A stretch of DNA of 64,000 nucleotides from Crotalaria pallida (GCA_037953625.1 CM075656.1:73241001-73305000), one strand, 5' to 3'. Numbered from the stretch's first letter, positions 1-13,291 are shown. Numbers and translations: made by a program. The notes: generated by a model not told the origin, from the letters alone.

Positions 1-146
1 GAATGGATTTATGAGCATATGTCATCATTGAAGAACATGAAGGGGAGATTTTATACTCATGATTCATGAGCCGTGGACATTATTGCATCTGTGCATCTAA
101 GTTCCACATTTGAACTACTTAAAAGTTAAAAGCAATAGGTCAGTAC

Positions 147-2724
147 CTGCTCCATTTGTGTCAACTAATTTCTCTTTAGGCAACAGTATCACAGGGAACG
201 TTTTCACCTTCCCATCCTCAGCAACACAAACGGGATCTGCACCCTGGGTGATGACAGTTATCCTTTTGCGGGTTTCTGATGCCTTCGGCCACTCGGAAAT
301 CTTTAGAGCTATTTCTTCGACATTGTCAGTCTAAGATAAGAGGCAAAAGAGTTAAGAGATGTAACATGTAAACATTCAAAAGCAAAACTGCAAGCAAACA
401 GATGTGATAACTGATAAGTAATGCTCACCTCCCAGCCATGAACTTTAGCAAATGTTCTTGCTTCAGTCTCATTTCCAAAAACGAAGTCCGTGTACCTGAA
501 TCCGGAAATGCACAACCTTAGAACAATAAGTAAAATTTCACTTATTAGAATTTATTAGAGAAAGATCCTTACGCTAGAGCTTTCTCCTGTACATCCCTGA
601 AGAACTCACAGATAAAAGGAGCAGAAAGGTTCATCGTGAAGATCTGCATACAGGACAAAAACAAATTTAAAAAGAATGCATCAGAAACTGATAGTAAGTA
701 GGGATCTCAAGTCTTTTTAACATATCTTACCTTGTTATTTGCAGCAGCATGTTCTGCAACAAGCTGGATGGACTCTGGTGACACAGTGAGGAAAAAACCA
801 GCAATGTAGAAATACTTGGCCTTTTCAACTGTGTAAAGGAAAAATGCACAATAACACATGTCAAACATCTGGAAATATTCAGATATGAAGAGGAGAAATG
901 CATAACAGAAAGCCTGCATAGACCAACAACAGGGTACCTAAAGCCCAATTTTCTGGTTTCTTCAGATGCTCAGACTTGTAGCAATTTGCAGCAGATAAGT
1001 TGGCAACAAGAGACCTATTTTATATGAAATTAAATACCAGGCTTCAAATAATTGTTTTGCAATCAGGTAAATATCAAGTCAAAGAGTACTCGTTACTTAA
1101 AAAGAGCATAAAAATAATTTTATTTTTAATTATTAAAAGCAAGGAAAAAAGCAAGAAAAGCTTGATTATCTGACCTTTCACCTCCAATAACACAAACAGC
1201 ACAAGTTCCAGTAGCTGTAGTTTCATCTTCATAATAGTGAACCTGGTAGATGAATGAATACGTTGATTTAATAAATGGATTCTAGGTTAAGGGAAGCGGA
1301 TGAAAAAAAAAAAAAAAAAAGAGACGAAGCACGAGACAAATCCTACATTTACGCCAGCAAGTTTTGCGTTCTTCTTCATCTCTTCCCCAAATTTATCCTT
1401 TCCTATGCAACCAATGTAACTAGTTGCACCAGGTACTTGAAGCATCCACTATAAGAGGCAAAGGTAAATGGTAAGTTACTTTGAGCACAGCCACTTTAGA
1501 TTTAGAATACTGCCAATAAGGTCAGTACATACCTGAGCAACCTTGATTGAATTCTGAGTAGCACCTGCCAACACAAAAAATTGTAGAAACTATTATTGAA
1601 ATGCTCACTCCCATTCACGCTTTCATTTCATGATATTAAATAGACTATATAGCAATCATCCAAAATTCAATAGTTCAGATGTAATGCATTACCTCCAGCA
1701 ATGTACTCCACATTGAATTTTTCACCCATTTCTTCAAACCTGAGACGATTGCATGGTGATATTAATTCAACTCAAAAAATAACTTGTCATCTACCTCTTA
1801 ATAATTAATTTTTAATATAGTAAAAGAGAAATTAGTCAGGAAAAAATACATAAAATCTTAACATCCAATTAATTATTCCTTTAAAAAAATCCAATTAATT
1901 ATTGCATCGAATCCTTGCACAATACCAGAACCAGCCATCCATTGGTAAACTAGCTTATGATCCAAAGATTAAACAATAGTATTAGGTAAAAACCGGTGAC
2001 ACCATTCTCTAAGTTATTTTCAGATTTCAGTTTCGTTCTAAAAGTTTCTTTTTCTCTCACAACTTTCTTGATTTTTTAAGTTCAAAATGAAAAGATCTAC
2101 AAAAACGCATTTACCATCGCAATTTCAAATATTTGAACAATGGAAAAATGGATTTTAGGACTCATTACAAGTAGGCAAAATTGAAATCCGAAAATAACTC
2201 CTCAAATGACTAAATCGTTAGTTTTGGCATTGTAAGAATAAACCTAAAAATGTTCCTCGTTTACGTTAAAAAAAAATTCAAAACATAAATCACATTTTTA
2301 AGCATGAAAAAATGGATGATCATAAAGGAAAAAAAAAAGAATAAAACAATACTAATTTGTGATTTAGGTCATTAAAGGTGTAAAAGAGATGAATGAGGTT
2401 AATAAATGTGTGAAAGAGATGAATCACATAATCATCTTACATAGGTTTATGCTTATCCTCAGCGAGAATCGCATTGTTCAAGGTGATGTCATACCTGTGA
2501 AACAAAAACAAAATCAAATCAAAGTGAAATCAATTCAGATCTGATCTCATTATCACAATGAAAATAATGAATCAAAAACAAAAGAAGGAAAAGGAGGGAA
2601 AGAGATTTGAGAGAGAGAGAGAGAGGTACTTTTGCATGAATTCGTCGTCGACGATGGCGGAGATGTCAAGGAGAGGGTTTCCCATGCCGAGAAGAACGCC
2701 ATCGTAGGAGGAAGAAGAAGCCAT
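147..2724 (-). CDS. ADK: Adenosine kinase (partial; 3' end beyond the left edge)
   Basis: Adenosine kinase phosphorylates adenosine to AMP; in plants it works in purine salvage, in keeping the methyl cycle going and in cytokinin riboside interconversion, mainly in the cytosol. Eleven exons can be read on the minus strand with GT/AG borders and unbroken phase: 2630-2724, 2441-2494, 1693-1739, 1533-1564, 1347-1448, 1175-1242, 938-1014, 731-828, 573-643, 429-495 and 147-330, giving 298 codons plus one base. The start is the ATG at 2722-2724 (MASSSSYDGVLLGMGNPLLD). Visible pfkB-family features are the N-terminal GMGNPLLDIS, the substrate loop EYIAGGATQNSIKVAQW, GATSYIGCIGKDKFG and TDFVFGNETEA. 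The exon at 147-330 ends in DTNGAG, so the second pfkB signature and its catalytic Asp continue outside the window. The family usually has about 340 residues, so roughly 45 are missing. Confidence 0.95.
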
Positions 2725-2797
2725 TGCTATTTGCTATTGTGATTCAGATTCTGAATGTGTGTGTGAAAGGAAGCGAAAGAGAAAGAGTTAGGTTCAT

Positions 2798-2826
2798 TTT
2801 CTGTTTATATATATATATATATATGC
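2798..2826 (-). promoter_or_regulatory. AT-repeat / TATA-like tract upstream of ADK
   Basis: An (AT)n run lies about 75-100 bp before the ADK start codon and could provide the TATA element on the minus strand. A (TAA)n microsatellite follows at about 2868-2899. No other promoter motif is clear. Confidence 0.3.
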
Positions 2827-2865
2827 TCATTAGTTGGGTGGTTATAGGTCATTTTCACTTTACCA

Positions 2866-2902
<37 letters not shown>

Positions 2903-2977
2903 TTCAAAACTATTAGATTCATCCTTGAATTTTTTTAGTTTACTACGTAATAAGATCCTTGAGTTTTTATTTTTAAA

Positions 2978-5229
2978 CTAGTATTTATCCCGTGCAATGC
3001 ACGGGTTATAAGTTTTTTATTTAAAGTTTAAATATTTTGCATGTCAGAAATATTTTTAAAATTATGAGTTAGGATTTATTGTTTAAAATTGTTAAAAAAA
3101 ATAGAAAATTTATAAATACAAGGATTATTTTTGTATTTAGTTTTTTATTTTTATAAAGGAAGTACATGTATCATGTGTGCGTGAAGCTAAATTTTTTCTC
3201 CTGCAATAAATTAGTAAATTAGTGCAATAAAATATGTGCATTAGTTTATGTGTATATGTGTATTAATAAAATGTATTAGTTGGTAGTTTTTTTTTTCTCA
3301 TGATCAGTTTGAAATATTGCACCACTTGATTATTGTATTGAATCATTGCACTCAATCATGCATTTGTTTGAAACAATATATCTTTTATTTGGTGATATTT
3401 GATTTGAAACAATATATCTCTTGGTAATATTATTTTTGGGTTTGCTTAACGCTGAGGATATGGAGTTAATAAAGGGAATAAATGCATTGGGAAAAAAATC
3501 AATTACTTTTTAAAATATTACTGTAAACTTTTAGTTTTTCAAGACAAATTTGTTATTTTTAAGGTTGTGGTTAAGAAAGTCCATTATTATTTTTTTTTTA
3601 TGAATTATAGAATAACTAATACATTTTCATTATATCTTTCTATGGTTGAAACAGTGCAAAATGTATCGAAGCATTACACTGCTACATGATGTTTATATTA
3701 TTATTATTTAATATAACACTGTAAAATGTAGGTTAAAAAAACAGTGTAAAATGTACCGAAACATTACACTGTTACATGATATTATATTATTTTTATTATT
3801 ACTATTTTTCTTGTAAAAGTTAAAATTGAAAAAAAAAAGAGTTGCAAGAAAAATGTCACACTTATATATAGGGTTCTAAATTGTACGTCCAGGAACATTA
3901 GTATTATTATGAAAGAGTGTTTTAGTTTTTTTTTTTTTATACAGGTGTTTTTTTTTTTGAATTATAGAATAACTGATAAATTTTTGTTATATCTTTCTCT
4001 GGTGAAATAGTGGAAAATGTACCAAAGCATTACATTGTTACATGATATTATATTATTATTTTAATATAACAGTGTAAAATGTACCAAAGCATTACACTGT
4101 TACGTGATATTATATTATTATTATTATTATTATTATTCTTGTAAAAGTTAAAATGAAAAAAAAAAAAGAGTTGCAAGAAAAATATGCCACAATTATATAT
4201 AGGATTCTAAATTTGTACGTCCAGGAACATTAGTATTATTATGAAAGAGTGTTGTTCCATATATTTTTTTTTCTGTACAAGTGCTTTATTATTAGTTTGG
4301 AATTTATTTATTTTAAACGGTATTTAATAATACTATTGTGAAAGAGTGTTTTATAAGATTAATGGTTTGCTAAAGATACATCTTTTAAGTTTTTTTTTAT
4401 AGTTATGAAGATACATCTTTTCAAGTTTTTTTTGTTCAAAAGACATAAATTTTTTTTAAAAAAATTATTTGTTTAAAAGACACATCTTTTCAAATATTTT
4501 TAGTAATTTTTTTTAAATAATAAATATCATGGACATATGGCATATCTCATATGTTCTCATTTTTCTAACTTTTGCTGTGAGAGCTTCATTTTGTGAGGAG
4601 CTCTCTCAAACCAGCATTTAGACTCTAAAATATACTATAATGGAGTTCTGATTACTTGCAGTGACATCTTGTAGTTGGAATTGTTGGCAGCACTTTTGAG
4701 GTTGAAGATAAGAAAGAAACAAAGGAAATAACGTATTTCTACAGTTCAAGCACGAGTTTTTAGTCCACATACAGCATTTTCGAACTTGAAGTTAAAAAGG
4801 GACAAGGGAAAAGATGTATTTCTAAAGTTGTAGCAAAACGTGTTCAATATAAATAACGTGTTCAATAATTCTGTTACGTTGACAATATGTTCAATGATTA
4901 AGTTGTTTTTTTTTCATGCTTTCACACAACAGTGGAGTGAATTTTGAGTTTAGTTCAAAAGATGCATCTTTTCATTTGAATTCAGCAGGTGCATATCCAA
5001 ACTATGTGTCCCTTTCATTTAAAAGCAACAGATGTATCTTTTGATTTCTATTCAGCAGATGTATCTCTTCATAATAAAATAATTTTTCTTTAATTTTTTG
5101 AATAAAAGATAAGGACACGTGACATGCCTTATCAATGAGTATTTTCCCAACTTTAATTCTGAGAGCTCCATTTCGTGAGGAGCTCTCTGGTCGCAGTATT
5201 TAGTCTCGCAAATATATAATAGAGTTTGA
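2978..5229 (-). mobile_element. Non-autonomous Helitron (minus orientation) with two 5'-like ends
   Basis: Read on the minus strand, the element ends in CTAG next to a host T, preceded by a 3'-terminal hairpin CCCGTGCA/TGCACGGG at 2989-3005. This is the classic Helitron 3' end (no TIR, no TSD, insertion between A and T). Its 5' end is TCAAACTCTATTATATA at 5229 followed by the host base, so it sits exactly between A2977 and T5230. A second, homologous 5'-like end (TCAGAACTCCATTATAGTA) starts at 4651; both ends share an adjoining block with GGAGCTCTC. No Rep/helicase ORF is present. Internally there is a duplicated block of about 0.35 kb. Confidence 0.7.
3600..4255. repeat. Tandem duplication inside the Helitron (two units, period about 358 bp)
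   Basis: Unit 1 (about 3600-3925) and unit 2 (about 3958-4255) share the same order of short blocks: GAATTATAGAATAACT, several copies of an AAATGTACC..GCATTACACTGTTAC motif, a TTA-rich tract, AGAGTTGCAAGAAAAAT, TATATATAGG and CGTCCAGGAACATTAGTA. The units differ by small indels. There is no coding potential. Confidence 0.75.
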
Positions 5230-5232
5230 TAG

Positions 5233-5503
5233 TACTCCCTCCGTTCCCTAATATAAGCATCATTTGACCAAAAATTTTTGTCCTAAATATAAGTACCCAT
5301 TCTAAAATTTTACAAAACTGACCCTATTTAATATACTCTGTTATGTTTGTGGGAAAAAGAAACATCAATTAATAACCAGAAGATCAAAAGGATAGATTGG
5401 TAAATATACATTTAAAATGTACAGTTCCAATACAAATAACTAACTTACCTACTTTTCTTAAAGGGAGTGAAATTAGTCAAATGATACTTATATTAGGACC
5501 GGA
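5233..5503. mobile_element. Stowaway-type MITE
   Basis: The terminal inverted repeats are CTCCCTCCGTTCCCTAATA on the left and TATTAGGACCGGAGG on the right, beside TA dinucleotides. This is the common Tc1/mariner-derived MITE end of plant genomes. It starts only a few bases beyond the Helitron end. A 68-codon open stretch inside it is spurious. Confidence 0.75.
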
Positions 5504-7897
5504 GGAAATAAGTATTGTAAGTTGTTGTCATCCAACAAATCAGTCATTTCCTTTAATCTTTTTTCGTAACATGACGCGTGTCATCTTAAGAAAATTTTTT
5601 TAAAAAAAAAATTTATTAAACTAATTTTTTTTAATACGTGACACCATTAGTTGAGTGACACGTGTCAATTAAAGGAAAAATTTAATGAAAAAATCGATTT
5701 GATTGACGATAACAACTTACAAGACTTATTTAAAATTTTTAAAAAAAAATTAAAAGACTGATTTGTAACATAAAAATTACTTAATTGACTGATCTAGTAA
5801 TTTTGCCTTTTTTAAGTAAATTGTATAATCATCTTAAAAAAATTATTAGCATCCAATATTTTATTACATACACCCAGATATTTTAAAATATTTGCACTTT
5901 ACTTCTAAAAATACCATTTTTTTTTAATTTAAACGATTTTTTTCTATTCTCTCTTACTCGTATTCATATCCACGTCATCTCTTAAAACTTTTATTCACAA
6001 ACCCTTCTGCATCATCATTCTAATGGATATTGCTCCTTAATTTTTTATTTTTTTATTTTTTTTTTAAAAATCATTTCAAGGAATCCCAAAATGTATAAGG
6101 CAAGCTTTGGGGAGAAAAAACAGAGTTAGAAATACAAAAACTAAGTCCACAAAATGGACCAATGAAAAAATATCCACCATGTTAAAGACTTCAATTAAAC
6201 AGCTAAAGGAATCAATATCATTATAGATAAGAGGAAAAACCAGAAAAAATGCACCCTACTAGCATAACGATTAACACCCTTTAATATGAAATTCCTTATT
6301 CTCAACTTATGGTTTTGTCACAAATCCTCCATGATGAACACGTAATAAAAATACTATCACTATGAAGTTTAGGATTGTTGAAAAGATGCAAAAGAGGTTT
6401 GGCAATAAGGGATTTAAGACAAAATTTGAAAGAAAGTGTGAATAGATGTTGAAAAAAAAAATGGAATATGAGTATTAGATATATGAGTATAAGCATCAAT
6501 ATAAAGATATTGATAAGTAGGTGTAAAATATTTTAAAATCCAAGTGTGAGTTAATAAAATTTCCCAAACAAAAACAAGTTGTACTACAATCATAAAGCAT
6601 AATAAATTACATGTTTTGCACTTTATGTTACCCCATATACCAAAATATAGGAATTAACAAAAAGAAATAAATAATTTTCAACTGATCCGAAAGGAAAAAT
6701 CACTTGTGATGTTTAGTTTGTTCAAAATATCAAAAATGGTCTAATATAAAAAATTAAAAAAAAATGGATGGTGTATCGATAATGTAAAATATCAGCACAT
6801 CGTCCTATGATAATGTATGAATTGGACATTTGCAGTTTTGTGTGGCTCAATTTGGTTTTGTTAACATATTTGAAACCCAATCCAATATGAATAAGCTTTT
6901 GAGAAGTCAATTCGAAATAAACAAATAAGAAGCGGTTTTGATATGATTTCGATTTTTTATATGTTTTTCGTTTTTCATATCATTTGGGTTTAAACACCTC
7001 TAATTGGCAATATTTATTAGTGATTTGGTCGATACAATTCTTTGTTAAAATAATTGTGATTAATGGTTACGAAAGTTATAGTTAACAGATTAATAATGTA
7101 TTTCTAAATTAAAAAACAATGTGTTACTTCTCACCATTATGGATTAGAACCAAATTGACATTTGTCGATTTTCGGGTAATATCCAACTTTTATATTGTTA
7201 AAAACAGAGTAGTTTCTTCCTGATCGAATCACACATAATTTTTCACCTATCAATGAAGTAATCATTTTGGCCTTTATGCTTATGACAAAGTTTAGACATG
7301 CGGGGAAATATGAGATTTCCTGTTGATTAATACGAAGACCAATTTTGGATGAAAACCAAAATGGTTGAACCATAGGATGCATGCAACACTAATTGTTCTC
7401 CAATGTCGCAACATGGGTCAATAGTATTGGCAATTAGAGCGAGTGGGCAGCGAGCCCATTTGGAAATCTAGGGCCATAAAGTCATGCACTGCCTACCCTA
7501 ATTATGCACAAGCAGGCATGCGAGCGACCCACAATTATTATTAAAAAAATGAAAAATAAAGATTACACAAAGTCTTGTGGTATTTGGAGTGATTAACCAG
7601 TTTCTAACTACTACCTAGTGGCATAGTAAACACTTATTAAATTAATAATCAAATAGGTTTTTACTTGATATGTTATGGACATTGTTATGAACATGCCTTT
7701 AGAAACTATATTACTCCATTTTCAGTCTTTTTTCTTTATTTTTTTGCTTATAGGTCACCCATGGGCCATGCACAACCTACCCTAATATGCCTGCAAAAAT
7801 AATTGGCAGGGCGAATGAGCTTAATTTGAGAATTGGATATAAAATTCATGCCCTGCCAACCAACTTTGATGGCAAGCCCATGAGCCAAACCCTAATG
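5504..7897. other. Gene-poor AT-rich intergenic DNA
   Basis: No ORF, exon series, RNA gene or recognisable element end was found. The stretch is A/T-homopolymer-rich. Short open stretches on the minus strand at 6302-6499 and 7137-7382 have no protein-like composition. Confidence 0.6.
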
Positions 7898-8542
7898 CTT
7901 TGTTTGGTTGCACGAGAGAAAATGAGAAGAGAGAAATAGGGAAGAAAGAAGTAGGGAAGAAAGATTATAGGAAGAAAATGAGTAGAGTTTGTGGTTGTTT
8001 GGTATGAGAGAAAATGTGAAGAAATAGGGAAGAGAGAAAAGTTAGGTTTTCTTTCCTTTCGTTTGGTTGGAGAGAAATGGAGAAAGAGAGAAAACAATAA
8101 ATTTGTCAAAAGACAACTACACCCTTATTTTACCAAAATATAAATAAATATATTTTTTCTTTTTCACATGTATGTATATTTAAAATAAAAAAAAATTTAC
8201 TTCAATTATTTTTTGTTTAATAAACATTTCGAGTTCAAAATATTAAAAAAAAACAATTTTTTTATTGAAATAAAAATGCTTTATTTTTTAATTAAAAAAA
8301 TTAAAAAAATGTCAAATAAAGTGAATAAGTGAAGGACAAATGAGTAATTTTATGAGTTAATCTCAGTTTTCTCTCCATTCTCTCTTTTCTTAAGGAGAGA
8401 AAACTTTTTCTCATGAGACTCACCACATTTTCTTTCCTCCCTCATTTTCTCTCCTTAACCAAACAGAGAGAAAACTTTGTTTTTTCCGTATTTTCTCTCT
8501 TCCCAAAATCTCTTCCCCCAAAATTACCCCAACCAAACAAAG
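7898..8542. mobile_element. MITE / non-autonomous DNA transposon, family M1, copy 1
   Basis: The ends are inverted repeats beginning CTTTGTTTGGTTG on the left and the reverse complement of CAACCAAACAAAG on the right, each followed by purine-rich GAGAGAAAATGAG-like tracts. The centre is AT-rich. A related copy lies in the opposite orientation at about 62668-63322; both carry a TTTGTCAAAAGACAA block. The TSD was not resolved. Confidence 0.65.
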
Positions 8543-8704
8543 GGTAAGCGTCATATAAGATATCTCTCGAGAACAACAAGCTTCTAACCGATAGCGCATT
8601 ATTGCACGCTCTCAAAACCATTTTAATGACTTATGGATAGATTTGCATCCTCATAAACAATTTTAGCTAAGAGATTTGCAAGAGGTGTTTGATCTTGTAA
8701 CATG

Positions 8705-11190
8705 TGTTAGAAAAATATGGAGAATATACAATATATAAAGTAAAAGAACATGATCTGAGGCGTGTCAAAGACATCGTCCTTAAGAATCTATTAGCGCACC
8801 GCGACGATTCTCCAAGATTCAGCAGATCCTTTTGACATAAGTCAGGTAACAGAACCAGCAGTATATTGTTTGATGATATAACCCATATAAAAGAAGTGAA
8901 AAGTAAAACACAAGATAATAACTAAAAATTAATATATTTGCGTGATGATTATATATATATATATATATAGAGAGAGAGAACTTGTGCGTACAGTACATAC
9001 ATAGAAGAAGGAGAAAAAATATTATTTGTGTTCTATCAGTGTCTCACTTTTCCTTCTTTTGCATTAGCCAGCATGTTGTGTGTATATAAAGACAAGAGAC
9101 AAAACAATGCAACTATTCACAAATCACAACCACCCTTGCATTTGTTGATTAATCTCAAAAGGCACAAATATAAGCTTCAAACGACACAAAATGAAATAGT
9201 GCAATTATAACTAACATTTTCAAACAATTAAATTAACTTTCTTCAAATATTTTTAAAATAAATAAAATAATAATAATAAATGTTTACAACAATCCCCCAC
9301 TATTTCAAAAATATTTGAAAAATAATTTGAGAAAATTTCTGGGTTAACATCACGGATGTAGCGCATCGTACTTGGCGCCTTATAGGCTATGAACTAAGCC
9401 TAAACCGATAGGATTTGACATACGATGCATTGGTGGGGCTGGACTCTATGAACCAATGACACACTTATCTAAGCAGGGATCCTACCAGTCACATTACAAC
9501 CCACAATTTTTACTATCATCGCTGATTTGCGCTATTACAGCCATGTGCGTGCCTGGGTGTTCATGAGTGCTCTAGAAATTGTGCCACCAATTTCATAGGA
9601 GCGACTTCACTCCGCACTCATATTGGTGATTCATCAAGTGTATGATGCACTTCATACACCTCCATATAGGATATGAATTTCATTAAGAGTTTTTTAAACT
9701 CATCCTCTCTTGAATGCAGGATAACACAACACTACACCATAGGAAGGGAAAAATAATAGTGTTAGCATTATTAACATGTGACTTGTTATTACCTATATGA
9801 ATCTTCTTCATTGGATCTCTAATCACAAAGGTTGGGTTCTCATCACCGCTAATATCAGGTTGGCTTAAACTTGTCTCATTCCCCTCGATATTTCTTGTAT
9901 CTCAACCTTTTTAAAGGTATAGTCAGAGGATTGGCCAAAATCCCTTATGACCTCATATAAGTAATGTACACCTTCGGTACAAATATAATATTTGTTAGTA
10001 GTTGCATAACCAAATTATACCCTAATCGGATATCTCCATATTTTGTCATTGAAAGATTCATTCTTTGCAATGACTACTACTATCTCAAGTAATTTCAACA
10101 CCACTAAGAGTTAACACATGACCAATTATGGTCTCATCTGAAAAGTTTAGGTATCATTATATAGAAGATCATAATTCATCCCCTATCAAATGTAGGAGGT
10201 AACAACATTTTATTTATTCAAATACACTTGATAGCTATCATAGTTCATCTCCCAAAAATTGAAGGAGGTAGACCCCAAAATTTTTAACTTATTATTTCAC
10301 ATTAGAAATAATACGAGTTTGAGGAATGATCACAACAATAATATCATATCCCTATACCAATTTATGAAGTATCTCAGTGCATAAGAGTATCACAATTATA
10401 TATAAATTAATAAACTCATTTTTTAATGATTTAATATGTTTTTTTCCATCCAACTTCAATAATAATTAATGATTGATCATAAATTCATATATAGTAAAAG
10501 ACATGAATACTTAAATTATCACAATTTAAGTATATGTCAAAACAATTCTAAATGATATAATTATTGATCAAATATATAACTAATTGCCATCAAGAAGGAA
10601 TAGAGGGAAAACATACCGTTCTCGTGAACTTGAATAAAAGAGCCATCTAACTTGAGATTATAGAACACTATTGAATCTACGTTTGTCCTTTGTGCTTTCA
10701 TCCTCCACCAAAATAGCAATGTCGCACCACAAGTAGAATATCATATAATGATGGGTTTTACCCTATTCGGTCTCACTACTACGGGATGAATAATTATAAC
10801 AAAGACACTATCCATTCACCATAAATAGATTCTTAAAATTGTTGGAAAAATATGGAGAATATACACTAAAAAATATATATAAAGTAAAAGAACATGATCT
10901 GAGGCGTGTTGATGACACTGTCCTTAAGAATTTATTCGCGCACCGCGACGAATCCCCAGGATTCAGCAGATCTTTCTGACATATGTCAGGTAACAGAACT
11001 AGCAGTATATTGTTTGATGATAACCCAGATAAAAGAAGGGAAAAGTATAACACAAGATAATAACTAAAAATTAATATATTTGTGCGATGAATATATATAT
11101 ATATATATATAGAACTTGTGCGTACAGTACATACATAGAAGAAGGAGAAAAAAATATTATTTGTGTTTTATCATTGTCTCACTTTTCCTT
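8705..11190. mobile_element. Degenerate LTR-retrotransposon-like element with direct repeats
   Basis: Two direct repeats of roughly 345 bp, at 8705-9056 and 10840-11190, begin TGTTAGAAAAATATGGAG and TGTTGGAAAAATATGGAG and share blocks such as AACATGATCTGAGGCGTGT, GCGCACCGCGACGA and CTTGTGCGTACAGTACATAC. The left copy may run on to a terminal ACAACA near 9291; the right copy is cut off at 11190. The 1.5-kb interior has no open frame and no clear primer-binding site or polypurine tract, so this is a non-autonomous or decayed element. Class assignment is inference. Confidence 0.5.
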
Positions 11191-11193
11191 ATG

Positions 11194-11362
11194 CCGACCG
11201 ATCCGATCTTATGTCGACCATATAGCACTGAGATTATGAGCACCGATCGATCCGATCTTATAACGACCATTTAGCATGAGATTATGGGCACCGACCGATC
11301 CGATCTTAGCATATCCGATCTTACGCTGATCAGTTAGCACTAAGATTCATAGCACATCGAGC
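11194..11362. repeat. GC-rich tandem repeat, about 48-49-bp units
   Basis: Units start at 11194, 11243 and 11291 with CCGAYCGATCCGATCTTA and continue through GACCAT.TAGCA..GAGATTATG.GCA; a partial unit and a further diverged unit follow from 11314. The base composition differs sharply from the AT-rich flanks. It begins immediately where the right-hand direct repeat stops. Confidence 0.75.
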
Positions 11363-11399
11363 ACCGAGCTAGGTACCGAGAACCGAGCTCATCAAAGTA

Positions 11400-11689
11400 A
11401 CTGACTTCATCAACAGAACGAGCTGATTTATTTGTCTTCATCGAAATCTTTTTGATTCTACAAATGATTTAGAAAATTTGAATAATTTATTTAATTAGAG
11501 ATAATGATTATTCATTTACCCATAAAGATTTATCCATAATGAATAACAAATTCAACTTATCTAATATGTGTTTATCTAAAATAAATTAATGATTTGAAAA
11601 ACGTGAATAATCTATCTAATTTCAAATTGTAATATTTTGGTTGTGATAATGATTTGATCCTATTATTATAGATAATGATTTTTATTTAT

Positions 11690-11730
<41 letters not shown>

Positions 11731-12830
11731 CGAAGGAATTGCAGTAGTCGTATATGGAGTTTTCTGAAATTAAAGCTTAGGCCCTTCAAGAAGATGCAAT
11801 CTTCTGCCACAGAACGTCTTCAAAATACTGAACTCAAGTAAGATTAAAGATGAACTTAAGAATCATATAATATAAATTAAGATGAGTGAAAAATATTAGA
11901 ATTGGAGAGATTTGACGACAGAACAAAAAAATGCAAAAATTGAAGATTGACATAATTGAGAAATTGTTGTTTACGTGAATAAACATATTGAATTGAAGTA
12001 AGCAATTAGTGATAACTTAAAAATTAAATAATATAAATTAAGATGAGCGAGAATTATAAGAATTAAAGAAATTTAATGACGAAAAAAATGCAAAGATTGA
12101 GCGTGAATATAATTAGGAGGTTGTTGTTTACCTTCATATTTTACAATAGCTTTCTTTGATAGTATCACTCCGAGTTTTCTCCATAATATTATAAAGCAAT
12201 GCTTTGAAAACTGGAGAATGACTAACCTGATTCAATTAAAATTTTTAAAAACTAAATAAGTTACATAATAACATAGAGCAAATCTCGTTAAAGAAACTAA
12301 TTAGACAATTTTTCATGGGTTAAATTTATAAAAATATAAAGTATATGCATGATACATATTCAAGAAAGATAGAACAGAAAAATAGAACGAAAAAAAAAAT
12401 AAAGATGAATGCAAAGATAAAAGATGAAAAAAGAAAAAAATACTCATGTTATATTATAATGATTTGAAAAACTTGTAAAATTGAGGATAATGATTTCACA
12501 CGCAGATAAGATAATAATTAAATAAATTTTAATAATTTATTTAATTTCAAATTATGATTTTGTATGGAGATAATGATTATCTACCTACAAATGCTCTGGT
12601 GATGAGAAGAAAACTCCAACAGCAAATGTGGTGCCTCGAAAATTTCTCCGATGAATGTGGTGCTTCGAAAATTTCTCCAAGAAACGTGGTGTCTGAACCG
12701 ACAAACGTGGTAGTTCGAATAAGCGTCATTTTATATAAGGATAGCAGTTAGCAGATATACTCCCTTGTTTCGATTTATAAGGCAATTTTAATCAATTAAC
12801 ACAAATTAAAAAAATAGTTAAAAATACCTA
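11400..12830. other. Intergenic AT-rich DNA with an (AT)n microsatellite
   Basis: A pure (AT)n tract lies at about 11695-11726. A CTCCCTTGTTTCG motif near 12759 resembles one end of a Stowaway MITE, but no partner end is seen. No gene was found. Confidence 0.5.
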
Positions 12831-12835
12831 CGTGA

Positions 12836-12998
12836 GTTAGTCAAGTGGAGCTCACTTAGTCCATTAACCAACTAGTTCGAGCCTTGGGTATGACAATCCT
12901 CGTTGGGAGACCCCTACCGGCTTAATGCGAGCTCAGTTGGATCGGATTGAATGAGTTAGATCCTGGGTAAACCAGATCCGGATACCAGTTGATGTAAA
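12836..12998 (+). mobile_element. tRNA-derived SINE (type B)
   Basis: The block has an A-box-like GAGTTAGTCAAGTGG, a B-box-like AGTTCGAGCC, then GTTGGGAGACCCCTACCGG and GAGCTCAGTTGGATCGG, ending in an A-rich tail. The layout is that of a pol III-transcribed SINE. A related copy in the opposite orientation lies near 61085-61262. Confidence 0.6.
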
Positions 12999-13252
12999 AA
13001 AAGAGTAAAAAATGACTATTTAACATATTAACCAATTAATTCAATGCATTTTGCATTTATTAATCGAATCACAATTCAAAATTTGAAATTTCTAAATTTT
13101 TTCATTAATTACTTCAACCGTGTATTGAAAAACTAAATTCATTACGTCGTTAGTATAAAAATATAATTTTACCGTATAACGATAAGTTTTTTAATTTTTA
13201 TCCTCGAACCTAAGATTGAAAAAAAATCATAAAATTAAGTTCAACAGTGTGT

Positions 13253-13255
<3 letters not shown>

Positions 13256-13289
<34 letters not shown>
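13256..13289. repeat. Poly(T) tract
   Basis: A run of more than 30 T residues interrupts otherwise mixed intergenic sequence. No flanking SINE body was recognised. Confidence 0.9.

Positions 13290-13291
<2 letters not shown>

Noticed and set aside
5397..5603. 68-codon open frame beyond the Helitron
   Set aside because: It overlaps a Stowaway MITE and has no coding features.
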